DNA from: Thiohalocapsa sp. PB-PSB1
Lineage (GTDB): Bacteria > Pseudomonadota > Gammaproteobacteria > Chromatiales > Chromatiaceae
Length of the DNA stretch: 64,000 nucleotides
Reading direction: 5' to 3'
Assembly (NCBI GenBank): GCA_016745215.1
Contig: CP050890.1
Span: 1,860,001-1,924,000, forward strand
Part shown: one piece after another, positions 35,101-43,369 of the stretch
Layout: every line of letters begins with the position of its first letter
How positions within the stretch are numbered: position 1 is the first letter of the stretch
Made by a program: the position numbers and the translations under genes
The notes under the pieces: generated by a model
Told to the model about the DNA's origin: nothing
Seen by the model: only the letters and a program-made list of their open reading frames with translations
The model's database searches: none

Positions 35101-38000
35101 AGCGCGTCCGCGGTGTGGCCTCGCCCGTGCGCGGCGACCTGCTGCGGAGTGCCGGTGCAGACCAACTGCCCGCCGCCATCGCCGCCCTCCGGACCCAGGT
35201 CGATGAGCCAGTCCGCGGCACGCATCAGGTCCAGATTGTGTTCGATGACCAGCAGCGAGTGTCCGGCATCCAGCAGCCGTCGGAATGCCTTGAGCAGGGT
35301 TGCGACGTCGTCGAAGTGCAGCCCGGTGGTGGGCTCGTCGAGCAGGAACAACAGCCCCGGCCGGCGGCGCCGGCCCAAGGATTTGGCGGATTTGGCCAGT
35401 TGCCCGGCCAACTTCAAGCGCTGCGCCTCGCCGCCGGACAGGGTCGGCACCGGCTGGCCCAGGCGCAGATAGTCCAGCCCCAGATCCACCAGCGGTGCCA
35501 GTGCGCGCTGCACATCGGTCTGCTCCGCAAAGGCGGCCAGCGCCTCGGCAACGGTCATGTCCAGCACATCGGCGATACTGGCGCCAGCGCCATCCGCACC
35601 TGGGATCTGCGCCAGGCGCACCTCCAGCAGCGAGGCCTTGTAGCGGCTGCCGTTGCAGTCCGGACAGCGCAGATAGACATCCGACAGGAACTGCATCTCG
35701 ACATGCTCGAAGCCGGAACCGGCACAGGTCGGGCAACGTCCGGGGCCGGAGTTGAAGCTGAAGTGGCCGGCCTTGTAGCCGCGCTCCTGGGCCAGCGCGG
35801 TGGCGGCAAACAGTTTGCGGATCGGGTCCAGCGCGCCGACAAAGCTGGCCGGATTGGAACGCGATGTGCGACCGATCGGGGATTGATCCAGCAGCAACAG
35901 ATCGCTGATTGCTTCGGCCCCGTGGATGCCGTCGCAATCACCTGGGGTGCCCGCCGGATGCCCTTTGCGCTTGGCCAGATGGTTGAACAGCAGATCCTGC
36001 ACCAATGTCGATTTGCCGGACCCGGAGACACCGGTCACCACCACCAGGCGATGCAACGGGATGTCCACATCCACGCCCTGCAGGTTGTGCTCGCGGGCGC
36101 CACGGATGCTCAGCATGGGCTCGCCGGCGACCGGCGGCCTGGGCGGGCGCGGCGGCTCGATGCGCTTGCGACCGGCCAAATAGGCGCCGGTCAGCGAGTC
36201 GTCGCGGTGCAGCAATTCGGCCGGCGTGCCCTGGAACATCAACTCGCCGCCGCGTTCGCCGGCTTGCGGGCCGATGTCGATGATCTGGTCCGCCGCGCGG
36301 ATCACCTGCGGGTCATGCTCCACCACCAGCAGCGAATTGCCCTGATCCCGCAGACGCTGCAGGATGGCCACGACCCGGTCCATATCGCGCGGATGCAGCC
36401 CAATGCTGGGCTCGTCCAACACGAACAGGGTATTCACCAGCGAGGTGCCGAGCGCCGTGGTCAGATTGATGCGCTGCACCTCGCCGCCGGACAGGGTGCG
36501 GGATTGGCGGTCCAGGGTCAAATATCCCAGTCCGACCTGCACCAGATAGTGCAGGCGCGCGCGGATGTTGGCCAGCAACAGATCCATCGCCTGGTCCATC
36601 TGGCTACTGGACAGTCTGAGCCGATCGAAAAAAGCATGACAGCGATCGATGGGCAAGCGCATCAGATCATGCAGGCCGAGCCCCGGCAGGCCATACCAGG
36701 CGGTTTGGGACATGGCCGTGCGCGCGTGCCGAAAGCGCTTGTCTCGGGGCAATGCGGCGTCCGCCAGCTCATGGGTGCCGATGCGCCAGTCCAGTGCCTC
36801 GTCCGCGAGCCTGGCGCCATGGCAAGCAGGGCAGAGGTCGTAGCTGCGATAGCGCGATAGCAGCACACGCACATGCATTTTGTAATTTCGTCCCTCCAGC
36901 CAGTGAAAAAAGCGGCGTATGCCATACCAGACCTGCTGCTTCCGATCCGGTCCTTCCCATTCGCCCTCGCCGTCGATCACCCAGGCGCGGTCCGCATCCG
37001 ATAAAGCGTGCCAAGGCACATCCGTCGGCACGCCGCGCCGCTGGGCAAAGCCGATCAGATCTTCCTGCACCTCGGAGTAGCTGTCGGACTGGATCGGCTT
37101 GACGGCGCCATCGAGCAGGGATTTGCTCTGATCCGGCACCACCAGCGACCAATCGATACCGATGCTGCGTCCAAAACCGCGACAGGCATCGCAGGCCCCC
37201 ATCGGCGAGTTGAAGGAGAACAGATTCTGGGTCGGTTCGCGGTAGTGGAGGTCGCAGTCCGGACAATGCAGGTGCGACGAAAAGTGCCAGGGCGGGCCGG
37301 GATTGCGATCCGCATCCAGCGGGTAGATGCGCAGGTGTCCATGGCCGTGATCGAGCGCCGCTTCCAGGGCTTCCAATGCACGGCTCTGGTTATCCGGAGT
37401 CAGCTGCAACCGGTCCTGGATCACCTCGAGCCGCTCGGCGGTCTCGGATCGAAAGCGGATGTAGCCCTGCTGTCCGAGCAACTCTTTGAGCTGCTCCAGG
37501 TGCATGGATTCCGGCACCGCCAGCTCGAAACAGATCAGCAGCCGCGGCTGCTCATTGCCATGGCGGTGCAGCAATGCGCCCCAGATGCTCTGCGGGGTAT
37601 CGCGCCGCACCTCGCGCCCGCAGCCGTGGCAGAACAAGCGGGCGGCGCGGGCGAACAGCAGTTTCAGGTGGTCGTTGAGCTCGGTCATGGTGCCGACCGT
37701 GGAGCGCGAGGTGCGCACCGGATTGGTCTGGTCGATGGCAATGGCCGGTGGAATGCCGTCGATGCGCTCTGCCCGCGGTCTGTCCATGCGCTCCAGAAAC
37801 TGTCGCGCATAGGGCGAGAAGGTCTCCACATAGCGCCGCTGGCCCTCTGCATACAGGGTATCGAAGGCCAGGGAGGACTTGCCGGAACCCGACACGCCGG
37901 TGACCACGATCAATTTGCCCAGCGGCAGATCCAGATCCAGATGTTTCAGATTATTTTGACGCACGCCGCGCAGGCGGATGCAGTCGTCGGACTCGGGCAT
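32169..38000 (-). CDS. uvrA: Double-length UvrA (two UvrA halves fused, four ABC ATPase domains)
   Basis: At 1943 residues this is about twice the usual UvrA. It holds four Walker A motifs (GVSGSGKS near residues 35, 660, 1090 and 1630) and four LSGGE signatures (near 503, 853, 1470 and 1825). Each half also carries UvrA zinc modules, for example CPDCDLHYREP...CDACRGFG and CPTCAGSG...CPDCNGS in the first half, and CPDCD, CPGCG...CPDCFGTG and CDACAGQG...CEVCHGS in the second. A low-complexity linker rich in Q-P-D-Q-P-S units (about residues 965-1060) joins the halves. UvrA senses DNA damage as a dimer and loads UvrB; the fusion would be a covalent dimer. Double UvrAs of this size are known in some beta- and gammaproteobacteria. 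Whether it replaces or supplements a normal uvrA cannot be seen here. Confidence 0.92.
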   Translation of the reverse strand: MPESDDCIRLRGVRQNNLKHLDLDLPLGKLIVVTGVSGSGKSSLAFDTLYAEGQRRYVETFSPYARQFLERMDRPRAERIDGIPPAIAIDQTNPVRTSRSTVGTMTELNDHLKLLFARAARLFCHGCGREVRRDTPQSIWGALLHRHGNEQPRLLICFELAVPESMHLEQLKELLGQQGYIRFRSETAERLEVIQDRLQLTPDNQSRALEALEAALDHGHGHLRIYPLDADRNPGPPWHFSSHLHCPDCDLHYREPTQNLFSFNSPMGACDACRGFGRSIGIDWSLVVPDQSKSLLDGAVKPIQSDSYSEVQEDLIGFAQRRGVPTDVPWHALSDADRAWVIDGEGEWEGPDRKQQVWYGIRRFFHWLEGRNYKMHVRVLLSRYRSYDLCPACHGARLADEALDWRIGTHELADAALPRDKRFRHARTAMSQTAWYGLPGLGLHDLMRLPIDRCHAFFDRLRLSSSQMDQAMDLLLANIRARLHYLVQVGLGYLTLDRQSRTLSGGEVQRINLTTALGTSLVNTLFVLDEPSIGLHPRDMDRVVAILQRLRDQGNSLLVVEHDPQVIRAADQIIDIGPQAGERGGELMFQGTPAELLHRDDSLTGAYLAGRKRIEPPRPPRPPVAGEPMLSIRGAREHNLQGVDVDIPLHRLVVVTGVSGSGKSTLVQDLLFNHLAKRKGHPAGTPGDCDGIHGAEAISDLLLLDQSPIGRTSRSNPASFVGALDPIRKLFAATALAQERGYKAGHFSFNSGPGRCPTCAGSGFEHVEMQFLSDVYLRCPDCNGSRYKASLLEVRLAQIPGADGAGASIADVLDMTVAEALAAFAEQTDVQRALAPLVDLGLDYLRLGQPVPTLSGGEAQRLKLAGQLAKSAKSLGRRRRPGLLFLLDEPTTGLHFDDVATLLKAFRRLLDAGHSLLVIEHNLDLMRAADWLIDLGPEGGDGGGQLVCTGTPQQVAAHGRGHTADALRKDMAMADMRASGQPKQPDQPSQLDQPSQPDQPDRPGARHAERPIAAARPAAGVEGYPQHPAPAAAVNLAETAATYARHAPAAAAQPDSPDSPSASIVIRHAREHNLKDLTLSIPRGQFIVITGVSGSGKSTLAFDILFAEGQRRYLESLNAYARQFVQPAARADVDAIFGIPPTVAIEQRTSRGGRKSTVGTLTEVHHFLRLLYVKLGTQYCPDCDLAIAPMDRDRLLQRLLTEHRGRTLILLAPLIIARKGYYNELAAWAARNGHSLLYVDGQPTSTNAWPRLDRFREHTIDLPLGDIQVHDANAARLGLLLDRALELGKGLIRVRVRAAAAPADAAGDRNALAETDSIDYSTSRTCPGCGKGFEEPDPRWFSYNSKHGWCPDCFGTGLKLDGFDAQQSGEETCWLEAPVETQDNCPRCNGQRLRREALAVRFRDLSIAQVSALSVVDAARWFDTLASDQQLNQRETAIGQDLFAEVRGRLKFLQQVGLGYLSLDRAAPTLSGGEAQRIRIAAQLGSNLRGVCYVLDEPSIGLHQRDTAMLIDTLTGLRDQGNTVIVVEHDANSMRHADQIIDLGPGAGVQGGTLVARGTASELAAHPHSITGRFLARRTPAPEAAEQPRQQAIAAAGALSIQAATANNLQQLDVSVPLARLVCVTGVSGSGKSTLVREVIARSLSKLLAAQRPQRSRAARVGELHGCRALTGWQHLSRILEVDQTPIGKTPRSCPATYIGFWNRIRQLFAAVPQARMLGWGAGRFSFNTRGGRCDACAGQGVQRLEMSFLPDVELPCEVCHGSRFNAETRTIHYRGHDIGEVLAMSVDQARDLFHAHPAVRHPLELLQAIGLGYLTLGQASPTLSGGEAQRIKLVSELAKARTGADGRTDRPTLYVLDEPTVGLHMADVERLIGLLHRLVHAGHSLLVIEHDLDLIAAADWVIDLGPEGGADGGRVVAQGPPAQIAAAGIGHTAAALRERFAG

Positions 38001-38630
38001 CGAAAGAGATTCCTATTGTGAAGTTCGTGGGCTTTGGCCTCGGGATGCTATGCTTGCCATGGGCTGTGCCGTTTGCATGGATGGTGTCGCCTGGGTTACC
38101 AGGCTGTTTCTGATCGACGCTGTGTGGAGATCGTACTCTGTTAGGATAGGGCAACAACAGGCGCGCGCAGATGCCGTGCAGATGCCGCATAGATGCCGTG
38201 CAGATACAGGGGCGCAACCCAGGCTGTCGAAATCTGCCGTCTCACTAAAACAAGCGCTTCTCGGTTTATGGATGCTGAGTCGGTGTCGGTGTCAAGGTCG
38301 GAATGAGGGATTGGTATCGAGCTGGCTGCTTTGATCGATGTGCGGATTCGATTCCGATTCCGATTCCGATAGCGACCCTGACACCGATGAGGCTTCCTCA
38401 GTGCCTTCGATGATGCAATCCAAGACCCGGAATCGGTTTGGCATCAAAACTCAGGACATTTCGACAGCTTAGGCGCAACCTCTTCTCCGCACTTTGCCGG
38501 GTTGTTTGCGGCAATTATTTCGCCGCTGACAGCGCGGAAACACGCGGACTTCTTGGAGCGACGAAAAACCGTCTTGCTGCGTAGGCCAGCTCGCCCGCTG
38601 CGCCTGGATGGTTTGTCATGGCTGATCCGA
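38001..38630. other. Spacer upstream of uvrA with a hexanucleotide repeat
   Basis: No gene is supported. At 38344-38373 'gattcc' is iterated (gattcgattccgattccgat), a motif that recurs near 39935 and 42940 on the opposite strand sense and, as 'gatacc', near 43370. A run of 'gatgccg(t/c)a' units (38168-38205) is also visible. The start and likely promoter of uvrA fall in 38001-38120. Confidence 0.5.
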
Positions 38631-38770
38631 GGGGTATTCACCGCGGAGACGCAGCCTGCGCAGAGGGGCCAATGCGAATGCAAGTCCGTTCTCTGCGTTC
38701 TCCGGGTCTCCGCGGTGAAGCGAACTGAGTCCTGGGTCAATAGATTCACAGTCCACAAAGGCAGCACCCC
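38631..38770 (+). repeat. Element II copy 3
   Basis: It has the facing arms 'accgcggagacgcag' and 'tctccgcggtgaa' and ends in 'ggcagcaccc'. The left 'gctgccttcaa' end is missing. It abuts the 3' end of the TIR-Sel1 gene. Confidence 0.75.
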
Positions 38771-38794
38771 CGCAATCAGCCGCCGTATTGGAGT

Positions 38795-39601
38795 TTACTC
38801 CCTCGGCGCGGGTTCGTTCGCCCCTGATGCGGGAGCGGGCATGTTCGGCTCTGCGGCTTGCAGAAGGTCTGCTGTCATCTGTTGGGCCTGCCGCAGCTTG
38901 GCTGGCTCCATTTCTGCCTGCAATTGGCCGCGCAGCTCCACCGCCTCTGTCAATCCGTTCTCCGCGGATAGATGAATCCAGGCGTAGCCTGACACCTCGT
39001 CCTGCTCCACCCCTTGGCCGGAGAGGAGCATCAGGCCCAACCCCAGCTGTGCTTGCGCATGTCCCTGCACAGCGGCCTTTCGGAACCACTGCGCAGCCTG
39101 CGCATCGTCTTGCTTGGCGGTCCGATCGCGTATGTGAAGAACCCCGAGCATGAACTGGGCATTCGGATCGGATGCTGCCGAGATAACAAGTTCCGTACGC
39201 GCAATGTTGCCCTCGACGAGCTGCACATAGTGACTGGCCCCGGCGGCCTGGTAAATCTGGAGCGCTCCGCGAAAGGCATCCAGCGCCTCGGCGACCGGCA
39301 GGATGCGGGTGCCGCGCTCGCGCGCCGCCTCCAGCAGCACCGGCAATTCATGATCCTGAATGAAATCCGAGGCGAGAAAATCCGGACTGATCAGCAGCAC
39401 CGCGCTGCGGGCATTTGCCAGCGCCCGGTCGATCTCCGCCCTCCAGTCCGCGCCGGTTTGGATGCGGGTGTCGTCCCAAAGGTCGATGTCGCCGGCGCGC
39501 ACCAGGGGCTCGAGGTGCACTTGCAGGCGCTCCAGCCACTTTTTGTCCTGGTGGCTGTAGCTGACGAAGACCGGTGTCGGTGTGCCGTCAGGATCGGACA
39601 T
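38795..39601 (-). CDS. TIR domain protein with Sel1-like repeats
   Basis: From the ATG at 39601 the product has 268 residues. Residues 9-125 form a TIR domain: VFVSYSHQDKKWLERLQVHL, then LWDDTRIQTGADWRAEID, then LLISPDFLASDF followed by Glu85 (QDHELP), at the position of the NAD-cleaving glutamate of enzymatic TIR domains. Residues about 150-235 contain Sel1-like repeats (AQFMLGVLHI...AAQWFRKAAVQGHAQAQLGLGLML). The proline-rich tail has no fold signal. Bacterial TIR proteins act as NAD hydrolases or cyclases in immunity or as effectors; TIR-Sel1 proteins without a known partner are less studied. A longer start at 39673 would add 24 residues before the domain and is less likely. No defence gene adjoins it. 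Confidence 0.88.
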   Translation of the reverse strand: MSDPDGTPTPVFVSYSHQDKKWLERLQVHLEPLVRAGDIDLWDDTRIQTGADWRAEIDRALANARSAVLLISPDFLASDFIQDHELPVLLEAARERGTRILPVAEALDAFRGALQIYQAAGASHYVQLVEGNIARTELVISAASDPNAQFMLGVLHIRDRTAKQDDAQAAQWFRKAAVQGHAQAQLGLGLMLLSGQGVEQDEVSGYAWIHLSAENGLTEAVELRGQLQAEMEPAKLRQAQQMTADLLQAAEPNMPAPASGANEPAPRE

Positions 39602-39692
39602 GGCTCGAAGCGTCTTGTGGTATGGGACTGGGACTTCTCCATTGGCGCTGGAAGCGCGGCCTTGCCTGGGCATCAGAAATTTGGCGTTTACC

Positions 39693-39760
39693 GGGTGCTG
39701 CCTTCAACGAATATAAGTCATCACCGCGGAGACGCAGGGTGCGCAACGCGACTGCATCCT
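39693..39760 (+). repeat. Element II copy 4 (left half only)
   Basis: 'gggtgctgccttcaacgaat' and 'tcaccgcggagacgcagggt' match the left arm of copy 2. The right arm is absent; the sequence moves into a PIN-like gene start. Confidence 0.65.
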
Positions 39761-39783
39761 TGTTATGTCATATTCTGTAGGAT

Positions 39784-39879
39784 ATGCATCTCTCCAGAAT
39801 GGTCTTGGATGCCAATGTGCTCTTGGCGGCGGCGAGAAGCCGCTCCTGGACAATGCAGCTCGTAGGTAGCGGTTCATGA
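39784..39879 (+). pseudogene. Truncated PIN-domain gene start, interrupted by repeat V
   Basis: The frame reads MHLSRMVLDANVLLAAARSR before running into repeat V at 39862 and a stop at 39877. VLDANVLLAA is the usual first β-strand and catalytic-Asp motif of PIN-domain ribonucleases. The remaining 100 or so residues are gone, so it is a remnant. Assignment from such a short stretch is tentative. Confidence 0.5.
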
Positions 39880-39994
39880 ATAACCTATACCACGCTATCC
39901 GGCCATCGGCGGAGTGCAATCGGGGTCGCTATCGGAATCGGAATCGGAATCGAGAGAGAAAACGCCCTATGCCATTTGGTCATGAGAAGCTCGA
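39862..39994 (-). repeat. Dispersed repeat family V, copy 1
   Basis: About 133 bp, over 90% identical by eye to 42860-42998. It opens 'gtaggtagcggttcatgaat', contains three 'ggaatc' units, and ends 'tatgccatttggtcatgaga'. The minus strand to its right (about 39995-40110) has protein-like sequence (RSSRLLVDRVDELREVV) running into the repeat, so the repeat may include gene ends. Confidence 0.85.
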
Positions 39995-40227
39995 ACATCA
40001 CGCACGACCTCCCGCAGCTCATCGACCCGGTCCACCAGCAGGCGACTCGACCGTTCCGCCAGGTCGACCGTGAAGAAAGAGGTTGCGCCTTTGATCAGAG
40101 CCCGACGCTAACGCATGTCCTGCAATGCCGTTTTATGTTCGTGGTGGTTGGGTGGTGGAACGCAGCACAGAGAGACGTACACCGAGTGACTGTGTTGGGA
40201 TTCGTTCCTCATCCCAACCTGTGCGGG

Positions 40228-40380
40228 CTTGCGGCCGGAGCGACTTGGCAGATCCCCTCCCGCATGTCCAGCTCGGATGGATATTGGCTTGGGTTTGAAG
40301 GGCTTTCGCGATTTCCTGCGTCTTTGGCGCGGCATTGAGCCGCGCCAAAGACGGGCCGGCTGGAAAGCCGGCGGTCCCAG
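40228..40380 (+). repeat. Element I copy E (right part only)
   Basis: It lacks the left end and first hairpin, starting at 'cttgcggccggagcgacttg'. The second hairpin (CTTTGGCGCGGC/GCCGCGCCAAAG) and the right end GCCGGCTGGAAAGCCGGCGG are intact. Confidence 0.85.
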
Positions 40381-40424
40381 TTTTTTCTGGGAGCGCCGGC
40401 TTTCCCTGGGAGCGCCGGCTTTTC

Positions 40425-40639
40425 CTGGGAGCGCCGGCTTTCCAGCCGGCCTCGCCTGATGCGGGCTCAATGCCCGCATCAGGCGATCTTGCGGCCGGAG
40501 CGACTTGGCAGATCCCCTCCCGCATGTCCAGCTCGGATGGATTTAGCTTGGGTTTGAAGGGCTTTCGCGATTTCCTGCGTCTTTGGCGCGGCATTGAGCC
40601 GCGCCAAAGACGGGCCGGCTGGAAAGCCGGCGGTCCCAG
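40425..40639 (+). repeat. Element I copy F (215 bp)
   Basis: Full copy, preceded by two extra 'ctgggagcgccggcttt' end fragments (from 40387). Compared with the copies at 30-31 kb, its second hairpin has compensating changes in both arms (GCGCGGC/GCCGCGC for GCACGGC/GCCGTGC). Confidence 0.9.
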
Positions 40640-40664
40640 TTTTTCCTGGGAGCGCCGGCTTTCC

Positions 40665-40880
40665 CTGGGAGCGCCGGCTTTCCAGCCGGCCTCGCCTGAT
40701 GCGGGCTCGATGCCCGCATCAGGCGATCTTGCGGCCGGAGCGACTTGGCAGATCCCCTCCCGCATGTCCAGCTCCGGATGGATTTGGCTTGGGTTTGAAG
40801 GGTTTTCGCGATTTCCTGCGTCTTTGGCACGGCATTGAGCCGCGCCAAAGACGGGCCGGCTGGAAAGCCGGCGGTCCCAG
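40665..40880 (+). repeat. Element I copy G (216 bp)
   Basis: Full copy following F after one extra end fragment. It has one inserted base (gctccggatgg) and a mismatched second hairpin (cacggc against gccgcg). The spacer from here to 41147 shows no gene. Confidence 0.9.
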
Positions 40881-41147
40881 TGAGCGGCGCCGAAGCTGGC
40901 ATTTACTCTCAGCATGTTGTTTCCAGGAAGTTGCCTTGGAGACTGTCTAGTAAGGGCAGTCTCTCAGCCGACCCCTTGCTTTCTTGGTAGAAAAACGCTG
41001 CATCGATGGGTTGTCTCTGAAAACGATTTTGGAAATTCTCGCTCCGCCGGGGTCGCCGCCGGCGATGCGCTTTGCGCCGACTTCGAGCGTGCGGACCGGA
41101 TGGGCCGAGGTGCGGCTCAGCACTAGGCCTGTTGTTCATCTGACGCT

Positions 41148-41645
41148 CTATCTGTACTCCCAATCATGCTTGCTCAGTCGGTAGACGCGTACATCCCATC
41201 CGCTGTAACGCGTCCGATAAAACCACTGAAATCCGACTTTTTCGAGTACGCGTATGGATGCCCGGTGTCGATGCGACACGATTCCCACAATCGATTCGAT
41301 GTTGCAGATGGAGAAACCATAGTCGAGCACTTTGCCGGCAGCTTCCGATGCCAAGCCTTTACCCCACTGATTTCTTGCCAGGCGATAGGCGATTTCCACG
41401 ACATCCGCTGCGTCCACTGTCGCATGACTCAGGCCGCAGAATCCAATCAGATCTCCCGATTGTTTCTCGATCAATGCCCACTGCCCGTGGCCATGCTGCT
41501 TATAAGAGCCACGACAGCGTTCGATGAACCTCAGGGTGTCGGCTGCGGTCAGGGCTCCATTGCTCGAAAACTCCATTACGACAGGATCGCCCAGAATCAT
41601 GCTGAGAGTCGGCGCATCGGTGCTGTCGAGTTCTCTGATCTGCAT
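41148..41645 (-). CDS. GNAT-family N-acetyltransferase (RimJ/RimL type)
   Basis: From the ATG at 41645 the product has 165 residues and opens MQIRELDSTDAPTLSMILGD. It shows the GNAT fold of RimJ/RimL-like enzymes: GQWALIEKQSGDLIGFCGL, the strand DVVEIAYRLARNQWGKGLASEA with the acetyl-CoA-binding R-x-x-x-G-x-G-x-A variant (RNQWGKGLASEA), and ASIRVLEKVGFQW near the end. A longer reading frame to 41987 overlaps the NUDIX gene and lacks family sequence, so the inner start is chosen. The substrate is unknown. It lies about 120 bp downstream of the NUDIX gene on the same strand. Confidence 0.88.
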   Translation of the reverse strand: MQIRELDSTDAPTLSMILGDPVVMEFSSNGALTAADTLRFIERCRGSYKQHGHGQWALIEKQSGDLIGFCGLSHATVDAADVVEIAYRLARNQWGKGLASEAAGKVLDYGFSICNIESIVGIVSHRHRASIRVLEKVGFQWFYRTRYSGWDVRVYRLSKHDWEYR

Positions 41646-41764
41646 CCTGGATGTTTCTGCAATGAACAACGTTTTTTGCTCGCTCGCTTTACATCGGGCG
41701 CTGGGCAGCGGGGCGGGTCTAAAGCGCCATCCGCTCGGCTCTGTCGCTGTTCGCTCGATGATTT

Positions 41765-42394
41765 TCAGGGCGTGGATTGCGTCCGCAGCCACTCGACCAC
41801 TAGCTGCGACCAGGTCTCCAGGCGATCTTGCGGCAGTTGGTGTAATTGATCCAGGGTCGCGAGTCCGATTTCGCCGATCGCGTCTTCTTGCGAGCCGTGC
41901 GGTGGAGTGCGCAAATACCAACAGGCGACAACGCCGATGTGGACCTTGCCGACGTCGCTGTCGTTGTCGACCAGCAGCCCCTGCCACTGGCGCCGCCTGC
42001 TGTCGATCCCGGTCAGTTCCTCGTCGACTTCGCGCTGGGCTGCCGCTTGCAGGGTATTGGGCAGGTCGATGCCGTCCTGATCGATGCTCATGTCGGCCAA
42101 GTCGATATGGCCGCCAAGCCCGATCGAGACCCGCCCATGCAGCCGCTGCTCGTTACCGGCCTCGGTGCGGGTATACCGAACCAGGCGATCGCCGACCTTC
42201 AGGATCACGTAGGGGATGACTTGTCGAAAAGCAGGCATTTGTTCCAGCTGGGCGCGTGGCCCGATCCACAGGCCTGCTCGATAGAGGGTGGACCAAAGCT
42301 CGTTTTCCGATAGCGGGATGAAGGAGGTCGATCGGGTGGCATCGGGTAGACGGTCGGCGGCCACGGCAAGGATCGGGTGTTGCTTGCTGTACAT
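41765..42394 (-). CDS. NUDIX-domain hydrolase
   Basis: From the ATG at 42394 (AGGA 9 bp upstream) the product has 209 residues. It resembles predicted phosphoesterases of the NUDIX superfamily. The Nudix box is present in an expanded form: GLGGHIDLADMSIDQDG, then AAAQREVDEELTG with the catalytic R-E-x-x-E-E. The preceding strand is RQVIPYVILKVGDRLVRYTR and the following one GLLVDNDSDVGKVHIGVVA. The inserted residues between the GG and REVDEE parts are typical of this sub-group. NUDIX enzymes cleave nucleoside diphosphates linked to other groups; the actual substrate cannot be named. A longer reading frame upstream runs into the divergent cupin gene and is not used. Confidence 0.85.
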   Translation of the reverse strand: MYSKQHPILAVAADRLPDATRSTSFIPLSENELWSTLYRAGLWIGPRAQLEQMPAFRQVIPYVILKVGDRLVRYTRTEAGNEQRLHGRVSIGLGGHIDLADMSIDQDGIDLPNTLQAAAQREVDEELTGIDSRRRQWQGLLVDNDSDVGKVHIGVVACWYLRTPPHGSQEDAIGEIGLATLDQLHQLPQDRLETWSQLVVEWLRTQSTP

Positions 42395-42485
42395 AGGTAA
42401 AAGTCCTGAGGCAGGCTCTTTTTTGGCTTTTGAATCCCTATTTGTGATGCAACGAACAGCAAACCAATGACTACGGAGTCTGACC

Positions 42486-42767
42486 ATGTCCGATCTCAAC
42501 ATCCACTGCGAGCATAAGCCTTCACCAGCCAAGCTGGATGTCCTTGGCGTCGAGGATTGGCCGATTTGGAAAAAGGAGCCTTCCACCTTCGCCTGGTCTT
42601 ATCAGGAGCCCGAGACCTGTTATGTGCTGCGCGGACGTTTCAGCGTAACGCCGGAAGGCGGCGATCCGCACAGCTTCAGCCGGGGCGATCTGATCAGCTT
42701 CCCGGCCGGGCTGTCCTGCACCTGGGAGATTACTGAAGCAGTCGAGAAGCATTACCGTTTGGGATGA
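42486..42767 (+). CDS. Small cupin protein (DUF861/EutQ-like)
   Basis: The 93-residue single-domain protein is preceded by GGAG 8 bp before the ATG. The cupin core is recognisable: WPIWKKEPSTFAWSYQEPET, then CYVLRGRFSVTPEGG, then FSRGDLISFPAGLSCTWEI. The pattern W-x-Y-x-x-x-E-x-x-Y-V-L-x-G and G-D-x-x-x-F-P-A-G fits the Cupin_3 (DUF861) sub-family. The usual metal-binding histidines are replaced by other residues, as is common there. The function is unknown. It is divergent from the NUDIX gene, sharing a 90-bp spacer that must hold both promoters. Confidence 0.87.
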   Translation: MSDLNIHCEHKPSPAKLDVLGVEDWPIWKKEPSTFAWSYQEPETCYVLRGRFSVTPEGGDPHSFSRGDLISFPAGLSCTWEITEAVEKHYRLG

Positions 42768-42859
42768 TGGCGCTGGGGCGACCGGATCGGAGATCCGGCC
42801 ATCGGGCTCGGCGGCGATTCAGGCGCCTTCGAAGCCGGCAATGCGTCTTTGTCCTGGCC

Positions 42860-42998
42860 GTAGGTAGCGGTTCATGAATAACCTATACAACGCTATCCAG
42901 CCATCGGCGGAGTGCAATCGGAGTCGGGGTCGCTATCGGAATCGGAATCGGAATCGAGCGAGAAAACGCCCTATGCCATTCGGTCATGAGCAGCTCGA
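42860..42998 (-). repeat. Dispersed repeat family V, copy 2
   Basis: Same orientation as 39862-39994, 6 bp longer through an extra 'gagtcg' unit in the hexanucleotide tract. The sequence from 42999 to 43360 has no supported gene. Confidence 0.85.
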
Positions 42999-43369
42999 CG
43001 TCTAGCGTGCGGCCATCGAGTCTGTCGGCTGGGTTTAGCGCTACTGCGAGCATGTGAAAGGACAGCGTAACGCGAAGGATCAACGCCTGTGCGCATCTTA
43101 GGCGCGCATCGTAGGCCATCGCGCTGAACATTGCCGCGGGTAACGGCAAAGCGACGAGCGGGGATCGACGCCGGTCGTTTGAAATCGCACGAGGCTCGGC
43201 GCTGGAGTGCGCTGCGATCGAGGACGTGCTTGCTGGTGTGCGATGCGTTGTCCGCAGACGACAACAGCAAGCAAAAGGCACTGCTCGATCGTCTTGTGGC
43301 CATGCTGACGAAGCTCGGACAGCGTGGCTAGGCGGTCAGCGAGGAGCTTGGCGGATGGGTTGGTCGGTT

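Noticed and set aside
34410..36860. 816-codon plus-strand frame opposite uvrA
   Set aside because: Antisense shadow of the UvrA coding sequence; the minus strand carries all UvrA motifs.
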